Notes under the pieces: generated by a model
Databases searched by the model: none
Seen by the model: the letters and a program-made list of their open reading frames with translations, nothing else
Told to the model about the DNA's origin: nothing
Made by a program: the position numbers and the translations under genes
Part shown: one piece after another, positions 37,139 to 46,329 of the stretch
How positions within the stretch are numbered: the first letter of the stretch is position 1
Layout: each line of letters opens with the position of its first letter
Source: Gemmatimonadales bacterium
Lineage (GTDB): Bacteria; Gemmatimonadota; Glassbacteria; GWA2-58-10
DNA length: 64,000 bases
Assembly (NCBI GenBank): GCA_024278175.1
Contig: JAJRTS010000111.1
Location: 1-64,000, forward strand
Reading direction: 5' to 3'

Positions 37139-37819
37139 TTAATAGGGAAAAAGTCGCCCTTCTTTTAAAAGATAAGACTTTTCCGCCTGCTCCGCCATTG
37201 ATTCATCGTGAGTAACCAGCAAAAATCCCGCCTTGCGCCGCTTGATCGCTCCGAAGAGTATCCCGGCAACCATCCGGCTGTTCTCGCTGTCCAGATTGCC
37301 CGTGGGTTCATCGGCCAGCACGAAATCCGGCTCGTGAACCAGGGCCCGGGCCACGGCCACCCGCTGCTGCTCTCCGCCGGAAAGCTGCGCCGGTCGATGG
37401 TGGAGACGCTCACCGAGACCGAGTTCAATCAGCATTTCCGTCGCCTTACGGTCCGCCTCGTCCGGCTCAACACCCATGATCCGCAACGGCATACTCGCGT
37501 TTTCCACCGCGCTGAACTCGGCCAGCAGATAGTGAAACTGGAAAACGAAACCCAGCCTTTTGTTACGAACCGCGCTGCGGGCGGTATCGTCCAGGGAAAA
37601 CATGTCCGTTCCGCCCAGTGTCACGCTGCCCGCGGTGGGCACGTCCAGCGTTCCCAACACGTGCAGCAGAGTGCTCTTGCCCGCCCCGCTGGAGCCGACA
37701 ATCGAAACCGATTCACCGGCTTCCACGGCCAGATCGATTCCCCGCAGCACGTTCAGGGTAACCTCACCGCTGGGAAAATCCTTATGCACACCACCGGCTT
37801 TCAGTCCTGCGTTACTCAT
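37139..37819 (-). CDS. lolD: Lipoprotein-releasing ABC transporter ATPase LolD
   Basis: 226 residues. Walker A is GSSGAGKSTLLHVLGTLD (about 44-61), the signature is LSGGEQQRVAVARAL and Walker B is FVLADEPTGNLD. It powers extraction of outer-membrane lipoproteins from the inner membrane. The ATG at 37819 overlaps the end of lolC by eight bases and gives the usual MSNAGLKAGG-type start; in-frame sequence upstream would lie within lolC. Confidence 0.92.
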   Translation of the reverse strand: MSNAGLKAGGVHKDFPSGEVTLNVLRGIDLAVEAGESVSIVGSSGAGKSTLLHVLGTLDVPTAGSVTLGGTDMFSLDDTARSAVRNKRLGFVFQFHYLLAEFSAVENASMPLRIMGVEPDEADRKATEMLIELGLGERLHHRPAQLSGGEQQRVAVARALVHEPDFVLADEPTGNLDSENSRMVAGILFGAIKRRKAGFLLVTHDESMAEQAEKSYLLKEGRLFPY

Positions 37820-39059
37820 GCCTGATCGCCTCCACCGGTGGAAGCCCGGCCGCCCGAAACGCGGGGTACAAAGTGGCAAGCAGGCTGATTGCAAAGCTGG
37901 CCGCACAGATAACAATTATGTCCCCGGCCTGAACGCTGACCGGAATCTTGCTGATAAAATACACGTCTCCCGGCACACCTATCAGATCATACCTGTCCAG
38001 AATCACGCTCAGCGCCCAACCGGAAACAGCCCCCAGCACAGTGCCCACACCGCCGATTATCAAACCGTTGAACACGAACACCCTGCCCACCGCCCGGCTG
38101 CTCAGACCCATCGAGCGCAGGATGCCGATCTCGCGGGTCTTGTCCATCACCAGCATGGTCAGCGTACTGACGATGTTGCTGGCGGCAACCAGCACGATCA
38201 GGGTCAGAATGACAAACATCACCGCTTTTTCCAGCTTGAGCGCCTCGAACAGGTTGCGGTTGTGGGTAATCCAGTCGGTGGCCGAGTACGGGTAACCTCC
38301 CAGCAGATCAACCAACCGCTGACGCATAACCTGCGCCTGTTCGATGTCGTCCAGCCTGACCTCGATCTTGTTGATCGCATTTCCGTAGCCGAAAAAACTC
38401 TGGGCGTCGGCCAGGGAGATATAAAGAAACTGGGCGTCTACCTCGTAAAGCCCGGTTTCAAACACGCCGGTGACCCTGAACTTACGCCAGGGCGCCACCA
38501 GACCGAACGGAGTGATCCTGATCCCCTTCGGCGCCCAGACAGTGATCACATCACCCACACCCACGCGCAAAACCTGGGCCATATAACTGCCGATCACCGT
38601 ACCCGCGTATTCTTTCTCTCCAGGCGCTTCCGTGTAATCGAAATCGAACGCGCCGCTGTAAATAAATTTATCGATATCCACAACCTGGCGTTCCTGCTCA
38701 GGGATCACTCCACGCAGGAAGGCGAACGTGTTCTCGCCGTTCTGGCCGACCACCATGCCCTCGGAATAGATCAGCGGCGAGGCGTCGGCCACGCCGGGAG
38801 TATTCTCCACAATACTAAGCAGGCTGTCGTAGCCGGTTATCGAGTCCCCCACGTAATTGAGCAATGTCACATGGGGCATGGTGCCCAGGATCTTTTCCTT
38901 CAGGTCGTCATGGAACCCGTTGAGCACCGAGAGAATCACAATCAGCGCCATCACCCCCAGCGCCACCCCGGTTATCGAGACCAGGGTGAAAAACGAGGGG
39001 ACCCGCGAGTTACGCCTGCTGAACAGGTAGCGCGACCCGATAAACAGCTCTACCAGCAT
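37812..39059 (-). CDS. lolC: Lipoprotein-releasing ABC transporter permease, LolC/LolE family
   Basis: 415 residues. One N-terminal membrane helix follows FIGSRYLFSRR, then SLVSITGVALGVMALIVILSVLNGF. A large periplasmic MacB-like domain (about 50-270) precedes three C-terminal helices (FxsX-type permease). Residues such as LRSMGLSSRAVGRVFVFNG form the coupling region to LolD. Only one permease gene is present, so a LolF-like homodimer or a second gene elsewhere is possible. It is translationally coupled to lolD. Confidence 0.92.
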   Translation of the reverse strand: MLVELFIGSRYLFSRRNSRVPSFFTLVSITGVALGVMALIVILSVLNGFHDDLKEKILGTMPHVTLLNYVGDSITGYDSLLSIVENTPGVADASPLIYSEGMVVGQNGENTFAFLRGVIPEQERQVVDIDKFIYSGAFDFDYTEAPGEKEYAGTVIGSYMAQVLRVGVGDVITVWAPKGIRITPFGLVAPWRKFRVTGVFETGLYEVDAQFLYISLADAQSFFGYGNAINKIEVRLDDIEQAQVMRQRLVDLLGGYPYSATDWITHNRNLFEALKLEKAVMFVILTLIVLVAASNIVSTLTMLVMDKTREIGILRSMGLSSRAVGRVFVFNGLIIGGVGTVLGAVSGWALSVILDRYDLIGVPGDVYFISKIPVSVQAGDIIVICAASFAISLLATLYPAFRAAGLPPVEAIRHE

Positions 39060-39082
39060 CCGCTCACTCTTTCGCTCCGGGA

Positions 39083-39206
39083 GCGTGTTAAAAAACGTCC
39101 ACCATCTGAATTCAGCTTCTCAAGGGTCAGCCCAGGGCCGATTCCCCGACCCCGGCCAGCGAAAAGAAAAATTTCAGGACCGTTAAACGTCTTTTTTCAA
39201 CGGTCC
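39083..39206 (+). repeat. Possible degenerate copy E of the dispersed repeat, overlapping the lysS end
   Basis: The left part (GCGTGTTAAAAAACG at 39083-39097), the centre (AGGGCCGATTCCCCG) and the terminal hairpin (39177-39206, GGACCGTT with AACGGTCC) resemble the other copies in the same order, but the long loop and right arm are missing. The hairpin spans the last codons and stop of lysS. It is between lysS and lolC in a probable operon. Confidence 0.4.
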
Positions 39207-40706
39207 TCTAAGCTGGGGAAAAAGAATCACGTCCTTGATAGTCTCCATGCCGGTAAGCAGCATCACCAGCCGGTCGATCCCGATCCCGACCCCGCCGGTG
39301 GGCGGCAGGCCGTACTCCATTGCGCGAAGGTAGTCATCGTCGAGCACCTGGGCCTCCTCATCGCCCTCGTCGCGAAGTTGCATCTGGGCCTCGAACCGTC
39401 CGCGCTGGTCCAGCGGATCGTTAAGCTCGCTGAACGCGTTGGCGATTTCCGCCCCGCCGATAATCAACTCGAATCTTTCGGTCAGCCCGGGCTTGCTGCG
39501 ATGACGCTTGGCCAGCGGGCTGGTCTCCAGCGGGTAATCCGTTACGAACGTGGGGTTGATCAGGTGCGGCTCCACCAACTCACCGAACAGCTCATCGAGC
39601 AGCTTGCCCGCGCTCATGCCCGGCTCAACTTCGATCCCGTGTTTTTTGCACAGTGCTGCCAGCCGCGGCTTATCCAGCGGCAGGGAGATTTCCTCGCCCG
39701 CCCGCTCCCCGATCAACTCCAGCATAGAGCGCCGCGGCCAGGGTTTGGCCAGGTCGATATCGTGCCCGCGCCAGCCGAACACCAGATTTCCCCCCGGAGC
39801 GGCGGCTGCGGCCGCATCGACCAGCATGTCCTCCACCAGGTCCATCATCTCGTGATAGTCGGCGTAGGCCTGGTAGAACTCCAGCATGGTGAACTCAGGG
39901 TTGTGCGTACGGTCGATACCCTCGTTGCGGAAATCCTTGCTGAATTCGTAGACCCGGTTCAGCCCGCCGACGATCAGGCGCTTGAGATAGAGCTCGTTGG
40001 AGATCCGCAGATAGAGCTTGCGATCCAGCGCGTTATGATGGGTCGTGAACGGCCGGGCCGCCGCACCGCCGTAGATCGGTTGCAGCACGGGGGTTTCCAC
40101 CTCCAGGTACTCCCGGTCGTTGAGGAAGCGCCTGATCCGGTCGATAACCGCCGCGCGGGTGCGGAACACCTGCTTTACTTCCGGGTTGACCACCAGGTCC
40201 ACGTAGCGCTGACGGTAACGCAGCTCCTTGTCATGGACCTCGTCGAACACCACCTTCTCGCCATCGACAACTTTCTCCTTCACCACCGGCAGCGGGCGCA
40301 GGCTCTTGGCCAGCAGAACAATCGACTTCACGTGCAGGGTGATCTCACCGGTGCGGGTGCGGAACATGTGGCCCTCCACACCGATAAAATCTCCCAGGTC
40401 CAGCAGCTTGACCATCTTGTAGGGGTCCTCGCCCACCTCTTCCTTACGCACGTAGAGCTGCAAGAGCCCGTAGCCGTCGTCGATATGGGCGAACGCCACC
40501 TTACCCTTGCCGCGGAACGAGCGGATTCGCCCGGCTATCCGGTGGCGGGGCCCCTTGTCCGGCTCCTGGAAATCCTCGAATTTCCCGATCAGTTCGGACG
40601 TGCGCGAGTCGGACTCGAACGCGTAGGGATACGGCTCCACTCCAAGCTGCCGCAACTGTTCGAGTTTTTCGATCCTGACCTGCCGTAACTGATGCCCCTC
40701 TTCCAT
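39183..40706 (-). CDS. lysS: Lysine--tRNA ligase (class II)
   Basis: 507 residues. The OB-fold anticodon-binding domain (about 55-150) is followed by the class II catalytic domain, with motif 2 FRNEGIDRTHNPEFTMLEFYQAY and motif 3 GGVGIGIDRLVMLLTG. The product ends GPLKKDV; these codons and the stop lie inside the hairpin of a possible repeat copy. It is downstream of prfB and upstream of lolC on the same strand. Confidence 0.97.
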   Translation of the reverse strand: MEEGHQLRQVRIEKLEQLRQLGVEPYPYAFESDSRTSELIGKFEDFQEPDKGPRHRIAGRIRSFRGKGKVAFAHIDDGYGLLQLYVRKEEVGEDPYKMVKLLDLGDFIGVEGHMFRTRTGEITLHVKSIVLLAKSLRPLPVVKEKVVDGEKVVFDEVHDKELRYRQRYVDLVVNPEVKQVFRTRAAVIDRIRRFLNDREYLEVETPVLQPIYGGAAARPFTTHHNALDRKLYLRISNELYLKRLIVGGLNRVYEFSKDFRNEGIDRTHNPEFTMLEFYQAYADYHEMMDLVEDMLVDAAAAAAPGGNLVFGWRGHDIDLAKPWPRRSMLELIGERAGEEISLPLDKPRLAALCKKHGIEVEPGMSAGKLLDELFGELVEPHLINPTFVTDYPLETSPLAKRHRSKPGLTERFELIIGGAEIANAFSELNDPLDQRGRFEAQMQLRDEGDEEAQVLDDDYLRAMEYGLPPTGGVGIGIDRLVMLLTGMETIKDVILFPQLRGPLKKDV

Positions 40707-40796
40707 TTCTCTCCCCGCATTTCCGGTTTTATGGCCCCTGATGATCCATCCGGCCGCTTCATTTGGTACAAAGACCGATTTACGCGCCCGGCGCGG

Positions 40797-41895
40797 CTAA
40801 TCACCGCCGAATTTCTTCAGGTACCCCTGAATAAACTCCTCGATCCCGCCATCGAGCACAGCGGGGGCGTTACCTGTTTCCACGCCGGTTCGATGGTCCT
40901 TGACCAGGGTGTAGGGATGCAGCACGTAGCTGCGGATCTGGCTGCCCCAGGCAATCTCTTTCTTCTCGGCCTCCAGTGCCTGGCGCTCGGCCCTTTCCTG
41001 TTCCATTTTGTGCTCGTACAAGCGGGCGCGCAGGATTTTCATCGCGTTGTCGCGGTTACGGTGCTGGCTGCGTTCGTTCTGGCACTGGGTGACGATCCCC
41101 GTGGGCAGATGGGTGATCCGCACGGCGCTGTCGGTTTTGTTCACGTGCTGGCCGCCGGCCCCACTGGCGCGGTAGGTGTCGATCCGCAGGTCTTTTTCCT
41201 CGATTTCCACTTCCACGTTCTCGTCGATCTCAGGGTAGACGAACACGCTGGCGAACGAGGTGTGCCGTCGACTGTTGGCGTCGAACGGGCTGATCCGCAC
41301 CAGCCGGTGCACACCCTTCTCGGCTTTCATGTACCCGTAGGCGTTCTCGCCCTTGATTTCCAGCGTCACGCTTTTGATCCCGGCCTCATCGCCGGGCTGA
41401 AGGTCGAGCAGGGCGCTCTTGAAGCCCTTGATTTCAAAGTAGCGCGAGTACATCCGCATCAACATCTGCGCCCAGTCCTGGCTCTCGGTGCCGCCCGCGC
41501 CGGGATGGATGGTCATCAGCGCGTTACGGCGGTCGTCCTTGCCGGAGAGCATGTGTAGCATCTCCAGCTCATCGAGGCGCTGCTTCGCCCCGGCGATATC
41601 ACCACCCAGCTCGGCGAGCATCTCCTGCTCGTCGTCTTCGGCCAGTTCTATCAGCTCCTGGAGATCACTCACCTGGGCGGTCAACTCGGCCATCGGCCCG
41701 GTCCAGCGCTTGAGCTCGTTGGCCTCATCAATCACCTTGCGGGCCGCCTCCTGGTCGTCCCAGAAACCGGGCCGGGCCATCTGAGCCTCCAGCTTCTTTA
41801 CCCGCTCATCCTTGGCCTGCAGGTCAAAGATAACCCCTGAGGTTTTCCACCCTCTGTTTCAGTTGTTCACATGCCGCTTTCAACTCGGCGCTCAT
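40797..41895 (-). CDS. prfB: Peptide chain release factor 2 with programmed +1 frameshift
   Basis: RF2, which ends translation at UGA and UAA. Two frames join at the autoregulatory site: codons 1-23 run 41895-41827 (MSAELKAACEQL...RGYL), then an in-frame TGA at 41824-41826. The site reads AGGGGTTATCTTTGAC, with the internal Shine-Dalgarno-like AGGGG, slippery CTT and poor-context TGA-C, almost identical to the E. coli site. Skipping one T continues DLQAKDERV and the main frame 41825-40797. The product is 365 residues. The anticodon-like SPF and the catalytic GAGGQHVNKTDSAVR are present. Confidence 0.96.
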
Positions 41896-41980
41896 CGACT
41901 GCTCCAGACACTTTTATAATTGCGCGTTACGCTCCGCCCGGCGCGTTGGCCTGGCCGGTGCGAATTTAGATAGATTGTAT

Positions 41981-42009
41981 AATATACAAGGGTTTGCCAG
42001 ATTGAGCAA
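41981..42009 (-). promoter_or_regulatory. Sigma-70-like promoter of the prfB-lysS block
   Basis: On the minus strand TTGCTC (42009-42004), a 17-base spacer and TATATT (41986-41981) lie 86 bases upstream of the prfB ATG. Confidence 0.55.
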
Positions 42010-42053
42010 GGGCGCGAGGCCGCTCGCCGGCGAGGCGATTGCAGCGCTGTCGA

Positions 42054-42662
42054 TCAGTTTTTTGCCAGAATCGCGTCCAGCTCCGCGATAGCCTGGGCCG
42101 CAGTGCGGAAATCCACCGCCTGCATTCCCAGACCACGGGCCATCCGGGTATTTTCCGGACTGTCGTCGACAAACAGGCATTCGGCGGGAGTCAGGCTGAA
42201 TTTAGCCAGGCCGCGCCGGAAAAACTCCGGGGCCGGCTTGCGCGCGCCCAGCTCCCACGAGAGCGCATGCCCTTCGAAAAACAACAGCGAGGGGAACCGT
42301 TCAAAAAGCGGCGGGATGTGGATCGGGTCCGTGTTGGAGAAAAAAAACACCCTGTAGCGCCCGGACAGGAGTCGGCCATAGGCCACCATCTCATGGGTGG
42401 GCGTAAAATGGTTCGTCCAGATCAGCACAAAATGGCGGAAGCTGATCCGGCAGCCGCTGGCCTTGCGGAAATGTTCGTAATACTCACGGGGACTAAGCCG
42501 GCCGAGCTCCATCTGCTCCCAATAGGGGCTGACGAACACGTTGCCGAACTCAAAATCACGCTCGTCAATCGTAGCGCTGTACCTGGCGAACTCACGCAGT
42601 GTGGGCTCGCGCTCGAAACTGAGCAGCACCTTGCCGATATCGAAAAGCACGTTCCTGATCAT
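42054..42662 (-). CDS. HAD-superfamily phosphatase, YihX-like
   Basis: 202 residues. Motif I is LFDIGKVL (the nucleophile Asp followed by IG, as in YihX-type enzymes rather than DxD), motif II is FFSNTDPIH, the motif III Lys is in GARKPAPEFF and motif IV is CLFVDDSPEN. The order and spacing match E. coli YihX, an alpha-glucose-1-phosphate phosphatase; the substrate here is inferred only. It is monocistronic and divergent from the NAT gene. Confidence 0.85.
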   Translation of the reverse strand: MIRNVLFDIGKVLLSFEREPTLREFARYSATIDERDFEFGNVFVSPYWEQMELGRLSPREYYEHFRKASGCRISFRHFVLIWTNHFTPTHEMVAYGRLLSGRYRVFFFSNTDPIHIPPLFERFPSLLFFEGHALSWELGARKPAPEFFRRGLAKFSLTPAECLFVDDSPENTRMARGLGMQAVDFRTAAQAIAELDAILAKN

Positions 42663-42873
42663 GGCCTGTTTTCCTCTCCCTTTCCTCTTTCTTTTCGTAG
42701 CTTCCTGAAGCGAATGAACTACCCCGCAGCAGAGCTAAATCCATTTTCCCAAAGGGGAACTCGCTCATCTTTTCCGCCTTTTTCCACCTCCGGCGGTTAC
42801 CTGACAACACAATTGATTTTTTCGGTCCCGGACAACATACTGCTGATGGGAAAATTAGTCAATCGGGCAAAGG

Positions 42874-43740
42874 ATGGATTTCGCTTTGACAGCTCACGAC
42901 CAACGGCGTTTCACCCGGTCGGCATCGGCTTTCCTGGGCGCATTCGGCCTGGATATTCCCCGGCATCCCGACAGAGAAGGCCTTTACCGGCTTTACGACG
43001 CATTCACCCATCTACCCTACGAGAACGTCTCCAAAATAATCGCCAGCCGGGACGCGGATAACCCGGCCCTGGTAACAATCTCGCTACGCACGCCGGAAGA
43101 GGTGCTGGAGGGTTACATGCTCTCGCGGCTGGGCGGAACCTGTTTTTCGCTGACCCACTGTCTTTACACCCTGCTGCGCCACTGCGGATATAACTGCCGG
43201 CGCGTGCTGGGAGATATGAACCACGGGCCGGACATCCATTGCGCGGTGGTGGTGCGGACCGAGGGCGAGAGCTACCTCTGCGACGCCGGCTATCTGCTGC
43301 CCGAGCCGATTGGGCTGCCCCTGAACGGACACACGAGCGTACAGGGTAAAATCTACCGCTATATCCTCCTGGCCGAACCGGGAGAACCCCGTGCGCTCAG
43401 CCTGTACACCGAACCACCCGGCGGCGGACGCACCCGCTGGCGCTACCGTATCCGCGACTCAGAAGTTGAAGACTCCGCCTTCGAATATCACTGGAAGCGC
43501 TCGTTCACGGCTTCGATGAACAGCCAGCTCGTGCTCAGCCGCTCCAGCGGAGAAAGCCACGTGTTCGTCCACAAGCACTCCGTGCGCCACACAACAGCCA
43601 GCGGCAAGCATAACGAAAACGTGCGCGGACGGGTGGGGGCCAGCGTGCAGGAGCTGTTTGGGATCGACGCCGCTCTGGTGGAACGCGCCTGGGAGCTGAG
43701 TGAGCGGGCCAGGGGGAAACATGTTGGAGGTTTCCGATGA
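42874..43740 (+). CDS. Arylamine N-acetyltransferase-like protein
   Basis: 288 residues. It holds the NAT catalytic triad: Cys in LGGTCFSLTHCLYTLL (about residue 90), His in DIHCAVVV (about 118) and Asp in YLCDAGYL (about 133). FTHLPYENVSKI matches the conserved LPFEN segment. NATs transfer acetyl or other acyl groups from CoA to amines; some secondary-metabolism homologues close amide bonds. The substrate is not inferable. It overlaps the DUF4416 gene by four bases (ATGA), so the two are coupled. Confidence 0.87.
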   Translation: MDFALTAHDQRRFTRSASAFLGAFGLDIPRHPDREGLYRLYDAFTHLPYENVSKIIASRDADNPALVTISLRTPEEVLEGYMLSRLGGTCFSLTHCLYTLLRHCGYNCRRVLGDMNHGPDIHCAVVVRTEGESYLCDAGYLLPEPIGLPLNGHTSVQGKIYRYILLAEPGEPRALSLYTEPPGGGRTRWRYRIRDSEVEDSAFEYHWKRSFTASMNSQLVLSRSSGESHVFVHKHSVRHTTASGKHNENVRGRVGASVQELFGIDAALVERAWELSERARGKHVGGFR

Positions 43741-44285
43741 AAAGAAACCCGCCTGCAAAAAACCTGATAGAGCCGGTCAAGTTTTTTGCTGCCATTCTCT
43801 ACAGCGATAAATTGCTGCTGGAGCGGGCACGCGAAAGCCTGCGCCTGATCCACGGCCAGGAGGATTATATCTCGCCGAGCGTGGCGTTCGACCACACGGA
43901 TTTCTACGTTGAAGAGATGGGCGGGCCGCTGGAGCGCATTTTCATCTCCTATCGCAAGCTGGTGGCCCCGGACGCCCTGGTACAGGCCAAGCTGTCCGCC
44001 AACGAGATCGAACGGGAGCTGGCCGGGCCGCGGGGAGGCCGCACGGTCAATATCGATCCGGGTATTCTCGACTACCAGAAAGTGGTGCTGGCCTCGTTCA
44101 AGTTCGGGGGCCAGAAAATCTATCTGGGCCACGGCGTGTGGGCCGACCTTACGCTCTATTACCGCAAGGGCGGATGGTCCGTATTTGAGTGGACTTTCCC
44201 CGATTTCAAGGCCGGCCGCTACGACCATACATTGCTGAAAATCCGCTCTTTGTTCAAGCAGCAGCGCAAGGAACTCCCCCTGTAA
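43737..44285 (+). CDS. DUF4416 family protein
   Basis: 182 residues, no membrane segments. The start VKFFAAILYSDKLLLERARE and the segments DYISPSVAFDHTDFYVEEMG and NIDPGILDYQKVVLASFK match DUF4416, a family of unknown function found mainly in FCB bacteria, Deltaproteobacteria and Nitrospirae. It is translationally coupled to the NAT-like gene. A gap of 144 bases with no visible terminator separates it from galU. Confidence 0.85.
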   Translation: MKRNPPAKNLIEPVKFFAAILYSDKLLLERARESLRLIHGQEDYISPSVAFDHTDFYVEEMGGPLERIFISYRKLVAPDALVQAKLSANEIERELAGPRGGRTVNIDPGILDYQKVVLASFKFGGQKIYLGHGVWADLTLYYRKGGWSVFEWTFPDFKAGRYDHTLLKIRSLFKQQRKELPL

Positions 44286-44429
44286 AAAGCATTGAAACTT
44301 TTCCAGCTTTCGCCTAAGTTATGCACTGACCGGACAGGCTTCAGCAAGCCGGTTTCCCTTCGCAAGTGACAGCGATTCGAGCATATTTTAAGTAAAGATA
44401 GATCACCCGAAGCAGGCGGAGGCGTCCCG

Positions 44430-45311
44430 ATGAGTATTTTCAAAGCGGTTATCCCGGTAGCGGGACACGGCACAAGGCTGTTACCGGCCACCAAGAGCCA
44501 GCCCAAGGAGATGTTGCCCGTGGGCCGCAAGCCAGTGGTGCAATACGTGGTTGAGGAACTGGAATCATCCGGGCTGAATCAACTGTTGTTCGTAACCGGC
44601 AGCAAAAAACGCTCGATTGAGGACCATTTCGACAAGGACGTCGACCTGCTGGAGCTCCTGCACAAGGGCGGCCGCCAAAACCTGATCGAGGAGATGAAGT
44701 ACCAGGAGTTGAACGTGAGTTTCTATTACGTACGCCAGAGCGTACAGCGCGGCCTGGCGGACGCGATCGGGCTGGCGCGGGGGTTTATCGACGACGAATC
44801 GTTCGTGGTGGCTCTGGGAGACTCGATTATCGGCGGCATCCGCTCCGGCGCGCTGCTCAGGCGGATGATCGATGTGCATGAAAAACACAAGGCCGCCTGT
44901 ACGATAGCCGTGGAGAAAGTTCCTCCCGAGGAAGCGTTCCGCTACGGGATCGTGGAAGTAGGCGAAGAGACCGGCCACGGCGCGTTTCCAATCAAATCCG
45001 TCGTGGAAAAACCGAATGCGGAAGAAGTCCCGGGCGACCTGGCTATCGCAGCGCGCTACGTTTTCAGCCCGGCCCTGTTCGATGCAATCGACCGCACCAT
45101 GCCCGACAAGGGCGGCGAGCTTCAGCTCACGGACTCTATCGACCTGCTGATCCGCCAGGGGCTGCCCGTGTACGCGGTGCCGCTCACCGAAAAAGAACGG
45201 CGCTACGATATCGGCAACTACGAAAGCTATTTCAAGGCGTTTGTCGATTTCGCCCTGGCCGACGAAAAGTATGGGCACACCCTGCGCCACTACCTTTCGA
45301 GGAAACTATGA
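44430..45311 (+). CDS. galU: UTP--glucose-1-phosphate uridylyltransferase
   Basis: 293 residues, the usual GalU length. The nucleotide-binding loop is AGHGTRLLPATKSQPKEMLP (about 9-28); VVEKPNAEEVPGDLAIAARY and TDSIDLLI are also typical. It makes UDP-glucose for envelope polysaccharides. It overlaps the GHMP kinase gene by four bases. Confidence 0.94.
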   Translation: MSIFKAVIPVAGHGTRLLPATKSQPKEMLPVGRKPVVQYVVEELESSGLNQLLFVTGSKKRSIEDHFDKDVDLLELLHKGGRQNLIEEMKYQELNVSFYYVRQSVQRGLADAIGLARGFIDDESFVVALGDSIIGGIRSGALLRRMIDVHEKHKAACTIAVEKVPPEEAFRYGIVEVGEETGHGAFPIKSVVEKPNAEEVPGDLAIAARYVFSPALFDAIDRTMPDKGGELQLTDSIDLLIRQGLPVYAVPLTEKERRYDIGNYESYFKAFVDFALADEKYGHTLRHYLSRKL

Positions 45312-46294
45312 TCGAGGCTTCGGCGCCGGCGCGCGCCGGCGTGATCGGCAACCCCACCGATGGCTACGGCGGCAGCCTGGTTTCCTGCACACTGGATGCA
45401 AGAGCCCGGGTGCGCCTGAGCCGGTGCGAGCGGATCGAACTCTCGTTCGCGGGAGAGCGGAGCGTAATTAAAAGCGAACGCGACCTTCGCCTCGATGGCG
45501 GCGTGTTCGATATCGCCCGCAGTGTGATCCGCTACCTGCGGATCGCCCACCGCACGTTTCGCCTCGAGGGCGAGAGCGACATCCCCTTTCGCAGCGGGCT
45601 GGCCGGGTCCACCGCGATGTTGGCGGCGGTGTTCGGTGCTGTGTGCCGGTTTGTGGGCCGGGAGATGACTCCATATCAGCTGGCCGAGACGATCCGTTAT
45701 ATTGAACTGAACTACATGGATATCCAGTGCGGTTATCAGGACCAGTACATGACCGTGTTCGGCGGGATCAACTACCTGGACTTCCGTTCCAAGGAAGTGT
45801 ACCGCGAGCTGAGCGAGGAGGTTTTCGCCACGGTGGAGCCGCTGAGCGCCCATGTGGACGAACTGCCGTTCGTGTTGATCCACACCGGAGTACAGCGGGT
45901 GAGCGGCAGTGTGCTGCGGCCCGTGCGCGAGCGCTGGCTCGACGGGGACCGGGCGGTGGTGGACGGTTACAGGGAGATCGCCGAACTGGCCCGGCTGGGC
46001 AAGCGGGCGATCCTGCTCAAGGACTGGGAGGAACTGGGCCTGCTGATGAACCGTAACCACGAGATTCAACAGATGCTGGGCGCCAGCGGCAAGGCCAACG
46101 ACGAGTTTATCGAGCTGGCGCTGGCCAACGGCGCGCTGGGAGCCAAGCTGGCCGGAGCCGGCGGCGGCGGGACGATTATCGCCCTTCACCACGAGCCGGA
46201 AAAGCTGATCGAGGCATTCAGGGCCAAGGGCAATCCGCGGGTGCTGGAACTGGCGCCAGGGCCGGGGCTGACAGTAGAAAAACACGACCGTTAA
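45308..46294 (+). CDS. GHMP-family sugar kinase, glucuronokinase-like
   Basis: 328 residues. GHMP motif 1 is PARAGVIGNPTDGYGGSLV (about 7-25), the ATP-binding motif 2 is PFRSGLAGSTAMLAA and motif 3 is LAGAGGGGTIIAL. The GNPTDGYGG form resembles plant-type glucuronokinases more than galactokinase or mevalonate kinase. Coupled to galU, it suggests a kinase plus nucleotidyltransferase route to a UDP-sugar, possibly UDP-glucuronate. The exact sugar is inference. Confidence 0.82.
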   Translation: MIEASAPARAGVIGNPTDGYGGSLVSCTLDARARVRLSRCERIELSFAGERSVIKSERDLRLDGGVFDIARSVIRYLRIAHRTFRLEGESDIPFRSGLAGSTAMLAAVFGAVCRFVGREMTPYQLAETIRYIELNYMDIQCGYQDQYMTVFGGINYLDFRSKEVYRELSEEVFATVEPLSAHVDELPFVLIHTGVQRVSGSVLRPVRERWLDGDRAVVDGYREIAELARLGKRAILLKDWEELGLLMNRNHEIQQMLGASGKANDEFIELALANGALGAKLAGAGGGGTIIALHHEPEKLIEAFRAKGNPRVLELAPGPGLTVEKHDR

Positions 46295-46329
46295 TATATA
46301 ACGTTTTAGCCAAAAGGGTTAACTGGCGA

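Noticed and set aside
37560-40688. 1042-codon plus-strand frame across lolD, lolC and lysS
   Set aside because: It is entirely opposite three clear genes and matches none of their families; composition-driven antisense frame.
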